This document shows, piece by piece, positions 22,931 through 31,717 of a DNA stretch of 48,564 nucleotides (positions are counted from its first letter, which is position 1; every line of letters starts with the position of its first letter). The stretch comes from Oscillospiraceae bacterium (GTDB lineage: Bacteria > Bacillota > Clostridia > Oscillospirales > Oscillospiraceae): the NCBI GenBank assembly GCA_017440925.1, contig JAFSAP010000053.1:1-48564 (forward strand), in the 5' to 3' direction. The translations under genes and the position numbers were made by a program. The notes under the pieces are model-generated. The model did not search any database. It had not been told where the DNA came from and saw nothing but the letters and a program-made list of their open reading frames with translations.

Positions 22931-23641
22931 TTACGAATTCTTACTCTGCATTTTTTCCATGCGTTCCCGTTCTGCCTGGGAAAGCCGCAGGTAGTTGGGG
23001 GTCAGTGCTGCGCCGTCGCCGGGCTCCCCGGCGGCGATTTTTGCTGCCGCGGCCAGGGCAACGCCGGAGGCCCGCTGGTGCATCCGGTGCTCCGGGGGCA
23101 GAACCAGATTGGGGATGCTTTCTTTCAAGGTATTGTAGGTCAGATTGCTGCCGTCGCCCACCAGGAAAATGGGCTCTTCTGCAGTTTTCAGTTCTTCTGC
23201 CAAGTCAGACAGGGCAATGGCCCGGTCATCACATCGGCGTTCCAGTTTTCCTCGGTTTACATAAAACAGCGCATTGTAGACCTGGCTCCGCCGGGCATCC
23301 ATGACGGGGCAGACCCAGCCCTGGTATGCGCCCAGGCTTAAGGCCATGGCTTCCAGAGTGGACACGCCGTAGCAGGGAAGCTGACCGCCCCAGCTGAGGC
23401 CCTTGGCTGCCGCCACACCGATCCGGACACCGGTAAAGGAACCGGGGCCCTCTGCAACCGCCACCGCGCCTACATCTGCCATGGTTTTCCCGGCTGCCTT
23501 CAGCATGTCCTCCGCCATGACCATCAGGGTCTGGCTGTGGGTCAGGCCCGTATTCTGATAACTTTCCGCCAGCAGCTTTCCGTCCTCCACCAGGGCAACA
23601 GAGCCTGCCTTGGCGGTTGTCTCAAAGGCTAAGATCAGCAA
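22931..23641 (-). CDS. tsaB: TsaB, partner in tRNA t6A37 synthesis
   Basis: 236 residues from a TTG codon at 23641; GGAGGGG lies just before it and the reading frame becomes family-like at LLILAFETTAKAGSVALV. EGPGSFTGVRIGVAAAKGLSW near 68-88 is the TsaB hallmark. TsaB is an ATPase-fold scaffold that works with TsaD and TsaE to add threonylcarbamoyl to A37 of tRNA. It overlaps the end of tsaE by 20 bases, so the two are translated together. tsaD is not in the window. Confidence 0.87.
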   Translation of the reverse strand: MLILAFETTAKAGSVALVEDGKLLAESYQNTGLTHSQTLMVMAEDMLKAAGKTMADVGAVAVAEGPGSFTGVRIGVAAAKGLSWGGQLPCYGVSTLEAMALSLGAYQGWVCPVMDARRSQVYNALFYVNRGKLERRCDDRAIALSDLAEELKTAEEPIFLVGDGSNLTYNTLKESIPNLVLPPEHRMHQRASGVALAAAAKIAAGEPGDGAALTPNYLRLSQAERERMEKMQSKNS

Positions 23642-24059
23642 GGATTTCCCCTCCTTCCAGGCGTATCTGCCGGGTTTCATCTCCCAGCTTTTCGATGGTG
23701 ATAAAAATGGGATCTTCCAGGGCATCGGCAACGTTCTCGCTCCACTCCACGGCGCAGACGCCGCCCCGCTCCAGATAGTCCTCCCAGCCGATGTCCCACA
23801 GGTCATCAGAGGAATGGAGCCGGTACATATCGAAATGGAACAGCGGGATCCGGCCTCCCAGGTATTCGTTGACAATGGTATAGGTGGGGCTTGTCACCAG
23901 CTCAGCGCTGCCAAGACCCCTGGCAAGTCCCCGGGTGAAAGCGGTCTTGCCCGCTCCCAGGTCACCCCGGTAGGCGATGACCGTGCCGGGTTTGATTGTT
24001 TTTCCCAGAGCCGCACCGATTTTCTCTGTCTCCTCCGGGGAGTTGGTAATAAATTGCAT
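23622..24059 (-). CDS. tsaE: TsaE, ATPase of tRNA t6A37 synthesis
   Basis: 145 residues, full length. The P-loop RGDLGAGKTAF is near 31-41, SPTYTIVNEY near 57, HFDMYRL near 74 and VEWSENV near 103. TsaE is the ATPase that resets the TsaB-TsaD complex. It precedes and overlaps tsaB. Confidence 0.92.
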   Translation of the reverse strand: MQFITNSPEETEKIGAALGKTIKPGTVIAYRGDLGAGKTAFTRGLARGLGSAELVTSPTYTIVNEYLGGRIPLFHFDMYRLHSSDDLWDIGWEDYLERGGVCAVEWSENVADALEDPIFITIEKLGDETRQIRLEGGEILADLSL

Positions 24060-24093
24060 AAAGCTTTTTCCTCTATTCTATAGGCTGCACCAC

Positions 24094-24140
24094 GGCTTCT
24101 CCTTGAGGAGAAGCTGTCGCCGCAGGCGACTGATGAGGTG
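24094..24140 (+). repeat. CTTCTCC...GATGAGG element beside the DUF559 gene
   Basis: GGCTTCTCCTTGAGGAGAAGC hairpin, then GTCGCCGCAGGCGAC hairpin, then TGATGAGGTG. Its last base touches the stop codon of the DUF559 gene. The same unit, in the same orientation, begins at 24544 on the other side of that gene. Confidence 0.75.
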
Positions 24141-24512
24141 TCAATCCAAAAAATCTACATGATCTTCCTTCAAATGATTCCAAATATCCTGACATACCTC
24201 TGCAAATCGACAATTCACATCTGCATTGGAATAACGTAATACTTTGCATCCAATACTATCCAGATATTGATCTCTCAGTACATCTTTCTGTCGGTGTATT
24301 TCTTCATAATGCTGAGAACCATCCAGCTCGATAACCAGTTTTCTGGAAGCAATGTAGAAATCTACGATATATTGCCCCAATACTTTCTGACGGTGAACTG
24401 TAAGCGGAAGCTGTTTCAAGCAATCATACCACAGATGCCGCTCTTCCTTAGTCATCGTCTTGCGAAGCCTCTTTGCGTTGCCAGTCAACTTACTATTGTA
24501 GCTTGTATTCAT
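24141..24512 (-). CDS. DUF559 protein (PD-(D/E)XK/Vsr-like nuclease fold)
   Basis: 123 residues. LRKTMTKEERHLWYDCLKQ near 16-34 starts the domain. YIVDFYIASRKLVIELDGSQHYEE near 48-71 carries the D...E-x-D residues typical of the DUF559/Vsr fold, and RYSNADVN near 93 its end. Such proteins are thought to be nucleases, but the role is unproven. The gene is exactly framed by copies of the CTTCTCC...GATGAGG repeat and no partner gene is adjacent. Confidence 0.82.
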   Translation of the reverse strand: MNTSYNSKLTGNAKRLRKTMTKEERHLWYDCLKQLPLTVHRQKVLGQYIVDFYIASRKLVIELDGSQHYEEIHRQKDVLRDQYLDSIGCKVLRYSNADVNCRFAEVCQDIWNHLKEDHVDFLD

Positions 24513-24543
24513 CTCATCTCTCCAGATTTATGCTGCACCCAAA

Positions 24544-24688
24544 ACCTTCTCATCGAGGAGAAGGTGGCACGGCAAAGCCGTGACGGATGAGGCGTTCCAT
24601 TACGCCGAGAGACTGCAACGAAATGCAGCTGCTTACTGCACACCTCATCAGTCAGCTTCGCTGACAGCTTCTCCTCAAGGAGAAGCCT
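24544..24688. repeat. Paired inverted CTTCTCC...GATGAGG elements
   Basis: A plus-oriented unit (CCTTCTCATCGAGGAGAAGG, then CACGGCAAAGCCGTG, then GATGAGGCG) and a minus-oriented unit (GGCTTCTCCTTGAGGAGAAGC, GTCAGCGAAGCTGAC, TGATGAGGTG) flank a 46-bp spacer with a GCAGCTGC palindrome. It ends at the prfA stop codon. Confidence 0.75.
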
Positions 24689-25747
24689 TTATTGTGCATT
24701 CTTCAGCTTCTCGGCCTGGTCGGCGGTGGCAAGGGCATTGATGATCTCATCGATATCGCCGTTCATGATGGAATCGATGCGGTACAGTGTCAGACCCACC
24801 CGGTGGTCGGTGACACGGCCCTGGGGGAAGTTGTAGGTACGGATTCGCTCGTTGCGCATGCCGGTGCCCACCTGGCTGCGGCGCATGCCGCCATGCTCGG
24901 ACTCGATCCGCTCCTGCTCGATCTCGTAGAGCTTGGAGGCCAGCATACGCATGCATTTTTCCCGGTTCTGCACCTGGCTCCGCTCCTCCTGGCAGGCTAC
25001 CACAATGCCGCTGGGCTTGTGGATCAGACGGACGGCGGAGGAAGTTTTGTTGACGTGCTGGCCGCCGGCGCCGGAGGCACGGTAGACCTGCATCTCGATA
25101 TCGGCAGGATTGATCTGCACATCCACTTCCTCCATTTCGGGAAGCACAGCCACAGTGGCCGTGGAGGTGTGGACCCGGCCGCCGGATTCGGTTTCGGGAA
25201 CCCGCTGGACCCGGTGGACACCGGACTCATATTTCATCCGGGAGTAGGCGCCCCGGCCATTGATGACAAAGTCCGCCTCCTTCACGCCGCCCAGTTCCGT
25301 TTCGTTGTAGTTCATCAGTTCGATGCTCCAGCCCTTACTGGCAGCATACATGGAGTACATCCGGAACAAACTGTGGGCAAACAGGGCGCTTTCCTCGCCG
25401 CCCACACCGCCGCGAATTTCCACGATGACGCTCTTTTCATCGTTGGGATCCTTGGGCAGCAGCAGGATCTGCAGCTTTTCGTAAAGCTGCTCCTTCTGCT
25501 CCTTGGCAGATGCATAGGTTTCCTGGCAAAGCTCCTTCATTTCGGGGTCCGACATCAGTTCTTCCGCGTCCACCATATCCTGCTCCGCCTGCCGATAAGC
25601 CTGGAACGCCTCCACGATGGGTTCCAGGTCATTTTTTTCCCGCAAAAGCTTTGCTGCCTTCTTGGGGTCATTGTAAAAATCCGCCTGTTCGGATTTAAAG
25701 CACAGTTCTTCGTATTTATTCACAACAGCCTGTAATTTATTCAGCAT
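24689..25747 (-). CDS. prfA: Peptide chain release factor 1
   Basis: 352 residues from ATG 25747, chosen for GGAGAT upstream; a longer frame runs into a repeat. GAGGQHVNKTSSAVR near 228-242 holds the GGQ that triggers peptide release at UAA/UAG. RGGVGGEES near 111 and the C-terminal GRVTDHRVGLTLY are typical. A housekeeping gene, alone between repeats. Confidence 0.96.
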   Translation of the reverse strand: MLNKLQAVVNKYEELCFKSEQADFYNDPKKAAKLLREKNDLEPIVEAFQAYRQAEQDMVDAEELMSDPEMKELCQETYASAKEQKEQLYEKLQILLLPKDPNDEKSVIVEIRGGVGGEESALFAHSLFRMYSMYAASKGWSIELMNYNETELGGVKEADFVINGRGAYSRMKYESGVHRVQRVPETESGGRVHTSTATVAVLPEMEEVDVQINPADIEMQVYRASGAGGQHVNKTSSAVRLIHKPSGIVVACQEERSQVQNREKCMRMLASKLYEIEQERIESEHGGMRRSQVGTGMRNERIRTYNFPQGRVTDHRVGLTLYRIDSIMNGDIDEIINALATADQAEKLKNAQ

Positions 25748-25767
25748 AGACAATCTCCATAAATGAT

Positions 25768-25859
25768 TGTCATTGCGAGGAGGGGCATCGCCCCGACGTG
25801 GCAATCTCCAAAGGAACCGGGGATCGCCACACCAGCTTGCGAGCTGGTTCGCGATGACA
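25768..25859. repeat. TGTCATTGCGAG-type dispersed element, copy 2
   Basis: Begins TGTCATTGCGAGG, contains GACGTGGCAATC and GGGGATCGCCAC, and ends CGCGATGACA. It lies just upstream of the prfA start. Confidence 0.75.
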
Positions 25860-25916
25860 GATTATAATCGGTTTTCGACAATTTTCCAGACATACATCCT
25901 GTTTGCACAGGGCAAG

Positions 25917-26717
25917 TTAAACCCGGCGGAACACATTCAGCACGCAGCTGGCCGTATCCGAAAGGGTTTTGGTTTTGGCAAGGCGCTCTGCACCGCTTTT
26001 GCCGATGCGGAACACATGGGGCGTCATGGAAAACAGGTTCTGAACCTGCTCCCCTTCCACCTGGAATGCAAACCGGATGGGAATGGATTCCAGCCGTTCA
26101 AAACCGGGTATTTCCGGCACGGTGTCCTTTTCCTTGTGGTGCAATTCGTCATAGATGATGGATTTGAGGCCCAGCAGATGATCCTCCGCCGCCAGCACCT
26201 GAAAATAGAGGCCATCGGGGGCAAGCACCCGGTGAAATTCCTCCGGGAGCGTCAGGGCAAAAAGACTGGTCAGAAGTCCCGCGGAAGCATCCGCCACCGG
26301 GATATGGGCGGCGGTGGCGCAGAACCATTGGGCATCCTTATATTTGGCGGCGGCACAGCGGACAGCTTCCTTGGAAATGTCCAGTCCCGTCAGAGGCAGC
26401 CCCAGCGCTTCTGCCAGCCGGGAGGAATAGTATCCCTCGCCGCAGCCGATATCCAGAATTTCTCCTGTAACGCCATACTTTTTGGCCGTGTCGATCAGCA
26501 TTTGGGCAATGGGTGCATAGAAGCCTGCCTCCAGAAAGGCCCGGCGGGACAGCACCTGCTCCCGGGTGTCGCCGGGGGCCAGGGAATGCTTCTGCTGCAC
26601 GGTCAGCAGATTCACATAGCCCTGCCGGGCAATGTCAAAGCTGTGCTTATTGGGACAGGCAAAGCTTCTTTCCTGCCTTGTCAAGTTTTCTCCGCAGACC
26701 GGACACACAAGCTGCAT
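25917..26717 (-). CDS. RlmA-like 23S rRNA guanine-N1 methyltransferase
   Basis: 266 residues from ATG 26717; AAGGGGGTG precedes it at better spacing than for the GTG at 26726. A zinc-finger start (CPVCGENL ... FACPNKHSFD) leads to GYVNLL near 37, then the SAM site ILDIGCGEGYYSSRLAEALG near 88. Region VADASAGLLTSLFAL follows. This matches RlmA(I)/RlmA(II), which methylate G745 or G748 of 23S rRNA; which base cannot be told. The start region lies in a repeat-rich gap. Confidence 0.87.
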   Translation of the reverse strand: MQLVCPVCGENLTRQERSFACPNKHSFDIARQGYVNLLTVQQKHSLAPGDTREQVLSRRAFLEAGFYAPIAQMLIDTAKKYGVTGEILDIGCGEGYYSSRLAEALGLPLTGLDISKEAVRCAAAKYKDAQWFCATAAHIPVADASAGLLTSLFALTLPEEFHRVLAPDGLYFQVLAAEDHLLGLKSIIYDELHHKEKDTVPEIPGFERLESIPIRFAFQVEGEQVQNLFSMTPHVFRIGKSGAERLAKTKTLSDTASCVLNVFRRV

Positions 26718-26818
26718 TTGCCGCACCCCCTTTTTTCTCAGAATATATCATACCCCATTTTCCCCGTTTCGTCAAATGAAAGAAACAATGATTTCTATGT
26801 ACCGATGCAGCAGCACCC

Positions 26819-26887
26819 AAGGCTTCCCCCGGGGGGAAGCTGTCGCAACAGGCGGCTCTTCGGAACCGGCTGTTGTGACTGATGAGG
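26819..26887 (+). repeat. CTTCCCC...GATGAGG element
   Basis: AAGGCTTCCCCCGGGGGGAAGC hairpin start, GTCGCAACAGGCGGC and ACCGGCTGTTGTGAC arms, then TGATGAGG. Confidence 0.65.
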
Positions 26888-26954
26888 ATTGCGGGCAGGA
26901 ATCTTAGAATTTGCAAAATTTTTCAGACCTGCTAATCTGCAAGTTTCTGTTTTA

Positions 26955-27005
26955 CCCTCATCCGTCACGGCTACGCCGTGCCACCTTCCCCAAAGGGGAA
27001 GGCTT
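26955..27005 (-). repeat. CTTCCCC...GATGAGG element, inverted
   Basis: Read on the minus strand: CCTTCCCCTTTGGGGAAGG, GCACGGCGTAGCCGTG, CGGATGAGG. It faces the copy at 26819 across about 67 bases. The rest of the 26718-27040 gap shows no gene. Confidence 0.65.
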
Positions 27006-27040
27006 TCTCTCAAACCTATGATTAAAAAGGAAGTGATTTC

Positions 27041-27733
27041 ATGCGTCGGTTTTTTGCCTGCATTGCGCTGCTGGGGCTCATGGCCCTGCCCGTCCGGGCG
27101 GCAGACACAAAATATGTGGCGCTGACCTTTGATGACGGCCCTTCGGGTAAGTATACCCGGACACTGCTGGATGGTCTGGCACTGCGGGGCGTGAAGGCCA
27201 CCTTTCTGCTCTGCGGATACCGCATGGAGCAGTATCCGGATATCACCCAGCGGATCTTTGACGAGGGCCATGAGATCGGCTACCACGGTTTTTCCCACAG
27301 ATCCATGCAGGATATGAGCCGGCGCAGCATCGGCCAGGAGCTGATCGATTCCCGGGCCCTGCTGCCCCAGGGGTGTGAGCCGGTATTCCTGCGGCCTCCC
27401 GGCGGTATCGTCACCGATGGTGTCCGGCAAGTGGCTGAGGCCCGGCAACTGGCCATCCTCAGCTGGTCAGTGGATCCCAAGGACTGGGCCACCGACAGTG
27501 TGGGCAGCATCGAATCCGCTGTGCTGAAATCGGTGAAGGATGGGGATATCATATTGCTGCACGATATGTCCGTCAGCTCTGTTCAGGCTGCTCTGGACAT
27601 TGTGGATGTGCTGCAGCAGCAGGGGGTGCAGTTCGTCACCGTTTCAGAGCTGGCAAAGCTCCGGAAAACCCCCATCCGCCCCGGCAGGATGTATGCACAG
27701 TTCCCACCCAAAACGGAGGAAACTGTTAAATAG
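27041..27733 (+). CDS. Secreted polysaccharide deacetylase (carbohydrate esterase 4)
   Basis: 230 residues with a signal peptide (residues 1-20, ending VRAAD). TFDDGPS (about 29-35), YHGFSHRSM near 80 (metal His pair), RPPGG near 113 and IILLHDM near 167 are the five CE4 motifs, so the enzyme looks active. It removes acetyl groups from peptidoglycan or other GlcNAc polymers outside the cell. It differs from the PdaA-like protein at 1929 by TFDDGP in place of TFDAGYENG. AAGGAAGTGATTTC precedes the start. The end is basic and proline-rich. Confidence 0.87.
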   Translation: MRRFFACIALLGLMALPVRAADTKYVALTFDDGPSGKYTRTLLDGLALRGVKATFLLCGYRMEQYPDITQRIFDEGHEIGYHGFSHRSMQDMSRRSIGQELIDSRALLPQGCEPVFLRPPGGIVTDGVRQVAEARQLAILSWSVDPKDWATDSVGSIESAVLKSVKDGDIILLHDMSVSSVQAALDIVDVLQQQGVQFVTVSELAKLRKTPIRPGRMYAQFPPKTEETVK

Positions 27734-27742
27734 AGAATGTAT

Positions 27743-27774
27743 CGTACTTTTCTTACTCCTGTAAGAAAAGTACG
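27743..27774. repeat. Solo end-hairpin of the structured element family
   Basis: CGTACTTTTCTTAC / GTAAGAAAAGTACG with a TCCT loop is nearly identical to the right end hairpin of copies A and B. AACAAGAAAG, a left-end fragment, follows at 27785. This may be a collapsed copy. Confidence 0.6.
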
Positions 27775-27790
27775 TAACCACGCTAAACAA

Positions 27791-27826
27791 GAAAGCCCCG
27801 ATGGGAGAACCATCGGGGCATCTTTC
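27791..27826. terminator. Bidirectional terminator between the deacetylase and lgt
   Basis: GCCCCGATGG / CCATCGGGGC with a GAGAA loop. On the minus strand CTTTCTTGTTT follows; on the plus strand ATCTTTCTT follows. Confidence 0.8.
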
Positions 27827-28702
27827 TTATTCGGTGGCAGAATTCTCCTTGGCTTCTGCCGTTCTGGCAGCTACCTGGTTGACGAAGAGCTTTGCCGGAT
27901 CATGGGGCCGGAAGCTTTGCCAGACCAGCACCGCCACAGCGGCGATGCAGCTGACGCCTGCCAGCACCTGGCTGACCCGGAAGGGGCCCCACCAGAGGCT
28001 GTCCACCCGCAGGCCCTCGATGATGCAGCGGCCCAGGCCATACCAGGCAGCATAGCCCAGAGCGATCTGACCGTCGAAGGTGCGCTTTTTGGACAGGAAG
28101 TGCAGCAGCAGGAAGCCGCACAGATTCCACAGGGATTCATACAGGAAGGTGGGGTGGTAGTATTCCACCGCATTGGTTCTGGTGTTGAACAGGCCCATTT
28201 TAAAGAAACTGTCGGTTGCAGCGCCGAAGGCCTCCCGGTTCATGAAGTTGCCCCAGCGGCCGATGGACTGGCCGATGAGAAAGCCCAGCAGGATCAGGTC
28301 CAGCACAGCAGTCAGCTTCACTTTCTTTACCCGGCTGATCACGGCCATGCCCAGAATGGCACCCAGAACACCGCCGTAGATGGCAATGCCGCCATTCCAG
28401 ATGTACAGCACGGAAATGGGGTCAGCGGCGTACTCCTCCCAGCTGAAAACGCAGTAATAAATACGGGCGCACACAATGGCAAAGGGCGTGATCCAGAGAA
28501 CACCATCCAGGATGTCATCCTCTTTCAGACCGAATTCCTTACCGCGGCGGCAGCAGTACATCACCGCCAGCACCAGTCCCACAGCAATGATGAGGCCATA
28601 GTAATGGATGGTCAGCGGCCCGATCTCCAGTGTCCGGGGGGGATTTACTTCCAGTCCCCCCAGAAAGGGGAAGGAAATAACGGAATAATTTGCAGGATTC
28701 AT
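27827..28702 (-). CDS. lgt: Prolipoprotein diacylglyceryl transferase
   Basis: 291 residues from ATG 28702, with AAGGAGGA upstream. An inner-membrane enzyme that adds diacylglycerol to the lipobox Cys of lipoproteins, such as the two in this window. IHYYGLIIAVGLVLA near 31, GRWGNFMNREAFG near 142 (Lgt signature), HPTFLYESLWN near 178 and YGLGRCIIEGLR near 217 are the conserved segments. The start overlaps the stop of the M16 peptidase by ATGA. Confidence 0.94.
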   Translation of the reverse strand: MNPANYSVISFPFLGGLEVNPPRTLEIGPLTIHYYGLIIAVGLVLAVMYCCRRGKEFGLKEDDILDGVLWITPFAIVCARIYYCVFSWEEYAADPISVLYIWNGGIAIYGGVLGAILGMAVISRVKKVKLTAVLDLILLGFLIGQSIGRWGNFMNREAFGAATDSFFKMGLFNTRTNAVEYYHPTFLYESLWNLCGFLLLHFLSKKRTFDGQIALGYAAWYGLGRCIIEGLRVDSLWWGPFRVSQVLAGVSCIAAVAVLVWQSFRPHDPAKLFVNQVAARTAEAKENSATE

Positions 28703-29988
28703 GAAACTTCCTCCTTGGAAATGGGTGCGATCACAGACAGGCTGCACCGCTCCTCTGTCACGATGCGGTCAAGGAACGCAACGATCTCTTCTTTTTGGAT
28801 ATCGCGGTAAACCTCCGGGAACCGGAAATAGTCAAAGCCGGAGAAATGGTAGGCGCAGACCCGGAAAACCGTGGCATCAAAACTGTCCAGGGACCGGATC
28901 CGGCGGCCCAGGGCGCTGCGCTTCATCCTCTGGAACGCGGCTTCGTCGATGCCTTCCGTGCGGATGGTGTCCATCTGTGCCAGAATGGCATCCCGGACAG
29001 CAGCAGGATCGTCGCTGTCGCCGGAGCACATCAGCATGGCGCAGCCGTCAATGGTCTCAAAGCCGCCGCCGAAGGAGGAATCGATCAGTCCCTCCTCATA
29101 CAGCCGCAGATACAGCTCTGAGGATTCACCGAACAGAGTCTCCGCAGCCAGGTCAGCGATCATTTCCTGGCGGATGGCTTCCTCCCCCTGGCCCAGAGGC
29201 TCGCACTTGAAGGCCAGGTTGAACATGGGCATGGCCACCTCCATGACCCGGGTGACCTCCTTCCGGGGGCAGGTCATGGGCTCTTCCCGGAGGGGCGCTT
29301 TGATGCCCACCGCCTTCTGTTCGCTGCCCAGCACCTGCCGGGCAAGGGCGGCAACTTCCTCCGGGTCTACGTCACCAATGACGCACAGCAGCATATTTCC
29401 CGGGGTATAAAAGGCCCGGTGGCAGGTATGCAGCACCTCCGGGGTGATCTGCCGGATGGTTTCGGAATCCCCCAGGATGGGCACCCGGATGGGATGGTTT
29501 TCATACAGGGAAACCATGAGATTTTCAAAAATCACACTGTCGGGAGCATCCTGGTTCATGCCGATCTCCTGGTCGATGATGCCCCGCTCCTTTTCCACGC
29601 TTTCCTCCGTGAAATAGGGGGTGGATACAAATTCCAGCAGTAGCTTCAGGCAGTCCCGGAAATTCTCCGTGCAGGAGAAGTAGTAGGCGGTCATATCGTA
29701 GCTGGTGAAGGCGTTGGTCATGGCGCCCAGGGAAGCAAATTCCGCAGACACATCCCGGCCTTCCGGCATGTCAAAAAGCTTGTGCTCCAGATAGTGGGCA
29801 ACACCGGCAGGGGCCTGGTACTGCTTTCCTTCCAGGGTAAACTCCGTGTGGATGGCACCGTAATCCGTGACGAAGTAGGCAAGCTTTTTGGTAAAGCCGG
29901 ATTTTTTTACCACAGCTACCGTCAGACCATTCTCCAGTACTTCCCGGTAACAGGTCTCATCCAGTTCGGGATAATGGATCTTGTTCAT
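28699..29988 (-). CDS. M16 zinc peptidase, catalytic subunit (YmfH type)
   Basis: 429 residues. HYLEH (H65-H69) and ERGIIDQEIGM near 134 give the HxxEH...E zinc site of M16 peptidases, so this partner looks active. It resembles the YmfH protein, which databases connect with elongation factor P modification in Bacillus; that role is weakly based here. It overlaps the inactive partner (29985) and lgt by 4 bases each, so the three are probably one transcript. Confidence 0.87.
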   Translation of the reverse strand: MNKIHYPELDETCYREVLENGLTVAVVKKSGFTKKLAYFVTDYGAIHTEFTLEGKQYQAPAGVAHYLEHKLFDMPEGRDVSAEFASLGAMTNAFTSYDMTAYYFSCTENFRDCLKLLLEFVSTPYFTEESVEKERGIIDQEIGMNQDAPDSVIFENLMVSLYENHPIRVPILGDSETIRQITPEVLHTCHRAFYTPGNMLLCVIGDVDPEEVAALARQVLGSEQKAVGIKAPLREEPMTCPRKEVTRVMEVAMPMFNLAFKCEPLGQGEEAIRQEMIADLAAETLFGESSELYLRLYEEGLIDSSFGGGFETIDGCAMLMCSGDSDDPAAVRDAILAQMDTIRTEGIDEAAFQRMKRSALGRRIRSLDSFDATVFRVCAYHFSGFDYFRFPEVYRDIQKEEIVAFLDRIVTEERCSLSVIAPISKEEVS

Positions 29989-31250
29989 TGGCTGCCTCCT
30001 TTCAGGAAATAGGTGGTATGGAGCCGCAGGCTGTTGGCCGCCGCCACAACCTGGGCTTTGGTCACCGCTTCCACAGCGGCCATATATTCCGCGGGGGCCA
30101 GGCCCATACCGCTTAAGGCAGCCGTGGCATAATAGCCCTCGATACCGCTGGGGGAATCGTGGACTGCGCGGAGGCTGGATAGGATGGCCTGCCGGGCGGC
30201 AGTGAGCTCTTCTTCGGAAATATCCCCCTCCTGGCAGGCCTGCAGCTGCCGCAGGACGGCTTCCCGGGTCACTTCTTCCTTGTCAAAATCGATACCGGCG
30301 GACACAGTGACGATGCCCTTGGTGCCGTAGTACCCGGAGCCGATGGAATAGCAGAGGCTCATCTTCTCCCGGATATTGAGGAACAGCTTGCTGGTCATGC
30401 CGGAGCCGAAAATGGTGTTAAGCACCTGCATGGCAGGGAATTCCTTCATCCGGTTGGTGATGGGGCTGGTAAAGCCCATGCACAGCTTGCCCTGGGATAC
30501 CTCCATAGTCTCCACCGTATCGACGCCCTGGCAGGGCCGGAACGGGGTCTGGGGGGCCAGGGGCACAAAGCTGCGCTCCAGCCGCTGCAGCAGGGGCTGC
30601 AGCAGTTCCGCCACTGTCCGGTCCTCCGCGCTGCCCACATAAAAGATCTGGATCTGGCTTTCCCGGAGAATCTTCCGGTAGTGGGTATAAAGCTGCACCG
30701 GGTCAATGGCTGCCACCTGAGCCGTCTCACCCAGCCGGGGCAGGCCGAAGGCATCCTCCCGGCACATGGTGCGCAGCAGCTTTCCCATGGCATAGGCCCG
30801 CTTGTCATTGAGCTCCGATTCGATGGTGGCAATGAGATTCTTCTTCTCACTTTCCACAAAAGCAGGCAGAAATCCCCCGTCTTCCAGCGGGGAATCCAGC
30901 AGCAGCTCTGTTAAAAATGCCAGCATGGGCTCCAGAACAGCATCGCCGGGCAGGGCAAACCGGTCATCCATGAAGCTGCAGTACAAGCCTGTGGTCTGGT
31001 AATCACCCACCCGGCGGACGATGGTGCTGACAGCCGCACCGTAGAGCTCATCCAGACGGCCGGTGATGGCCCGCAGGTCGCCATATCGTCTGGTGCCCCG
31101 CAGGAGAATGGAAGGCACCAGGGCATTCATGGCATTTTCGTCCGCGAGCATGGGACGGACGATCTGGAAACTGAGGCAGCCCTGCTTGAAGCGGCTGTCC
31201 CGGCAGCAGCGCAGCTCAATACCGGGGGAGAGTTCAATTGTTTTAATCAT
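29985..31250 (-). CDS. M16 peptidase-like protein without zinc site (YmfF type)
   Basis: 421 residues from ATG 31250; AAGGAG lies 6 bases upstream, unlike the longer frame that reaches into element copy C. It has the M16 fold (LSPGIELRCCRDSRFKQGCL, TNRMKEFPAMQVLNTIFGSGMTSKLFLNIREK near 270) but the HxxEH position reads LVPSILLRGT, so it cannot bind zinc. M16 pairs of one active and one inactive chain are common; its partner follows at once. First gene of the three-gene unit with lgt. Confidence 0.85.
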   Translation of the reverse strand: MIKTIELSPGIELRCCRDSRFKQGCLSFQIVRPMLADENAMNALVPSILLRGTRRYGDLRAITGRLDELYGAAVSTIVRRVGDYQTTGLYCSFMDDRFALPGDAVLEPMLAFLTELLLDSPLEDGGFLPAFVESEKKNLIATIESELNDKRAYAMGKLLRTMCREDAFGLPRLGETAQVAAIDPVQLYTHYRKILRESQIQIFYVGSAEDRTVAELLQPLLQRLERSFVPLAPQTPFRPCQGVDTVETMEVSQGKLCMGFTSPITNRMKEFPAMQVLNTIFGSGMTSKLFLNIREKMSLCYSIGSGYYGTKGIVTVSAGIDFDKEEVTREAVLRQLQACQEGDISEEELTAARQAILSSLRAVHDSPSGIEGYYATAALSGMGLAPAEYMAAVEAVTKAQVVAAANSLRLHTTYFLKGGSQ

Positions 31251-31293
31251 AGATACTCCTTGTATCAGCACTTGCTCCTTCCATACGAAAGGT

Positions 31294-31535
31294 GTCACTT
31301 TCTTGTGCCAGACAAGAAAGTGACCAAAGAAACTGGCACAGGGGAGGCGCTACGAGCAAAAGCGCCCTCCCCTGTGTACCCCTCCCGCCGCATCAATGGA
31401 ACAAATCCAAAACCTGTCATGTTTTGACAGCAGTATCGGTAGTGCGGCGGGGGATTGCAAAGGGGGCGCATTTGTACGAAGCGCCCCTTTGCTCGGCTTC
31501 TTTTCGCCCTTTTCTTGCCGAAACAAGAAAAGGGC
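31294..31535. repeat. Large structured dispersed element, copy C (short)
   Basis: 242 bp. Ends: GTCACTTTCTTGT / ACAAGAAAGTGAC and GCCCTTTTCTTG / CAAGAAAAGGGC. Inner hairpins are CACAGGGGAGGCGC / GCGCCCTCCCCTGTG and CAAAGGGGGCGC / GCGCCCCTTTG, with a CCCGCCGC / GCGGCGGG stem between them. The central AAGCAGAAAAT hairpin is replaced by TGTCATGTTTTGACA. It lies between two divergent genes. Confidence 0.78.
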
Positions 31536-31653
31536 AGCATTCTCCTTCGCAGGAAGCGCAGGGCCATTCTTACAAATAAAATCATGTAACCGTTATTATA
31601 TACCATTTCTTCCAAAATAGAAAGTGGTACACAAAAAATTCAGACTTTTTCCG

Positions 31654-31682
31654 TTGCCATTTTTCCTTTTCTGCGGTAGAAT
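31654..31682 (+). promoter_or_regulatory. Promoter of prmA
   Basis: TTGCCA, a 17-base spacer, TAGAAT, 35 bases before the start codon. Confidence 0.65.
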
Positions 31683-31717
31683 ATAAGCTGGATCCGGATG
31701 CACAGGAGGAATACACT

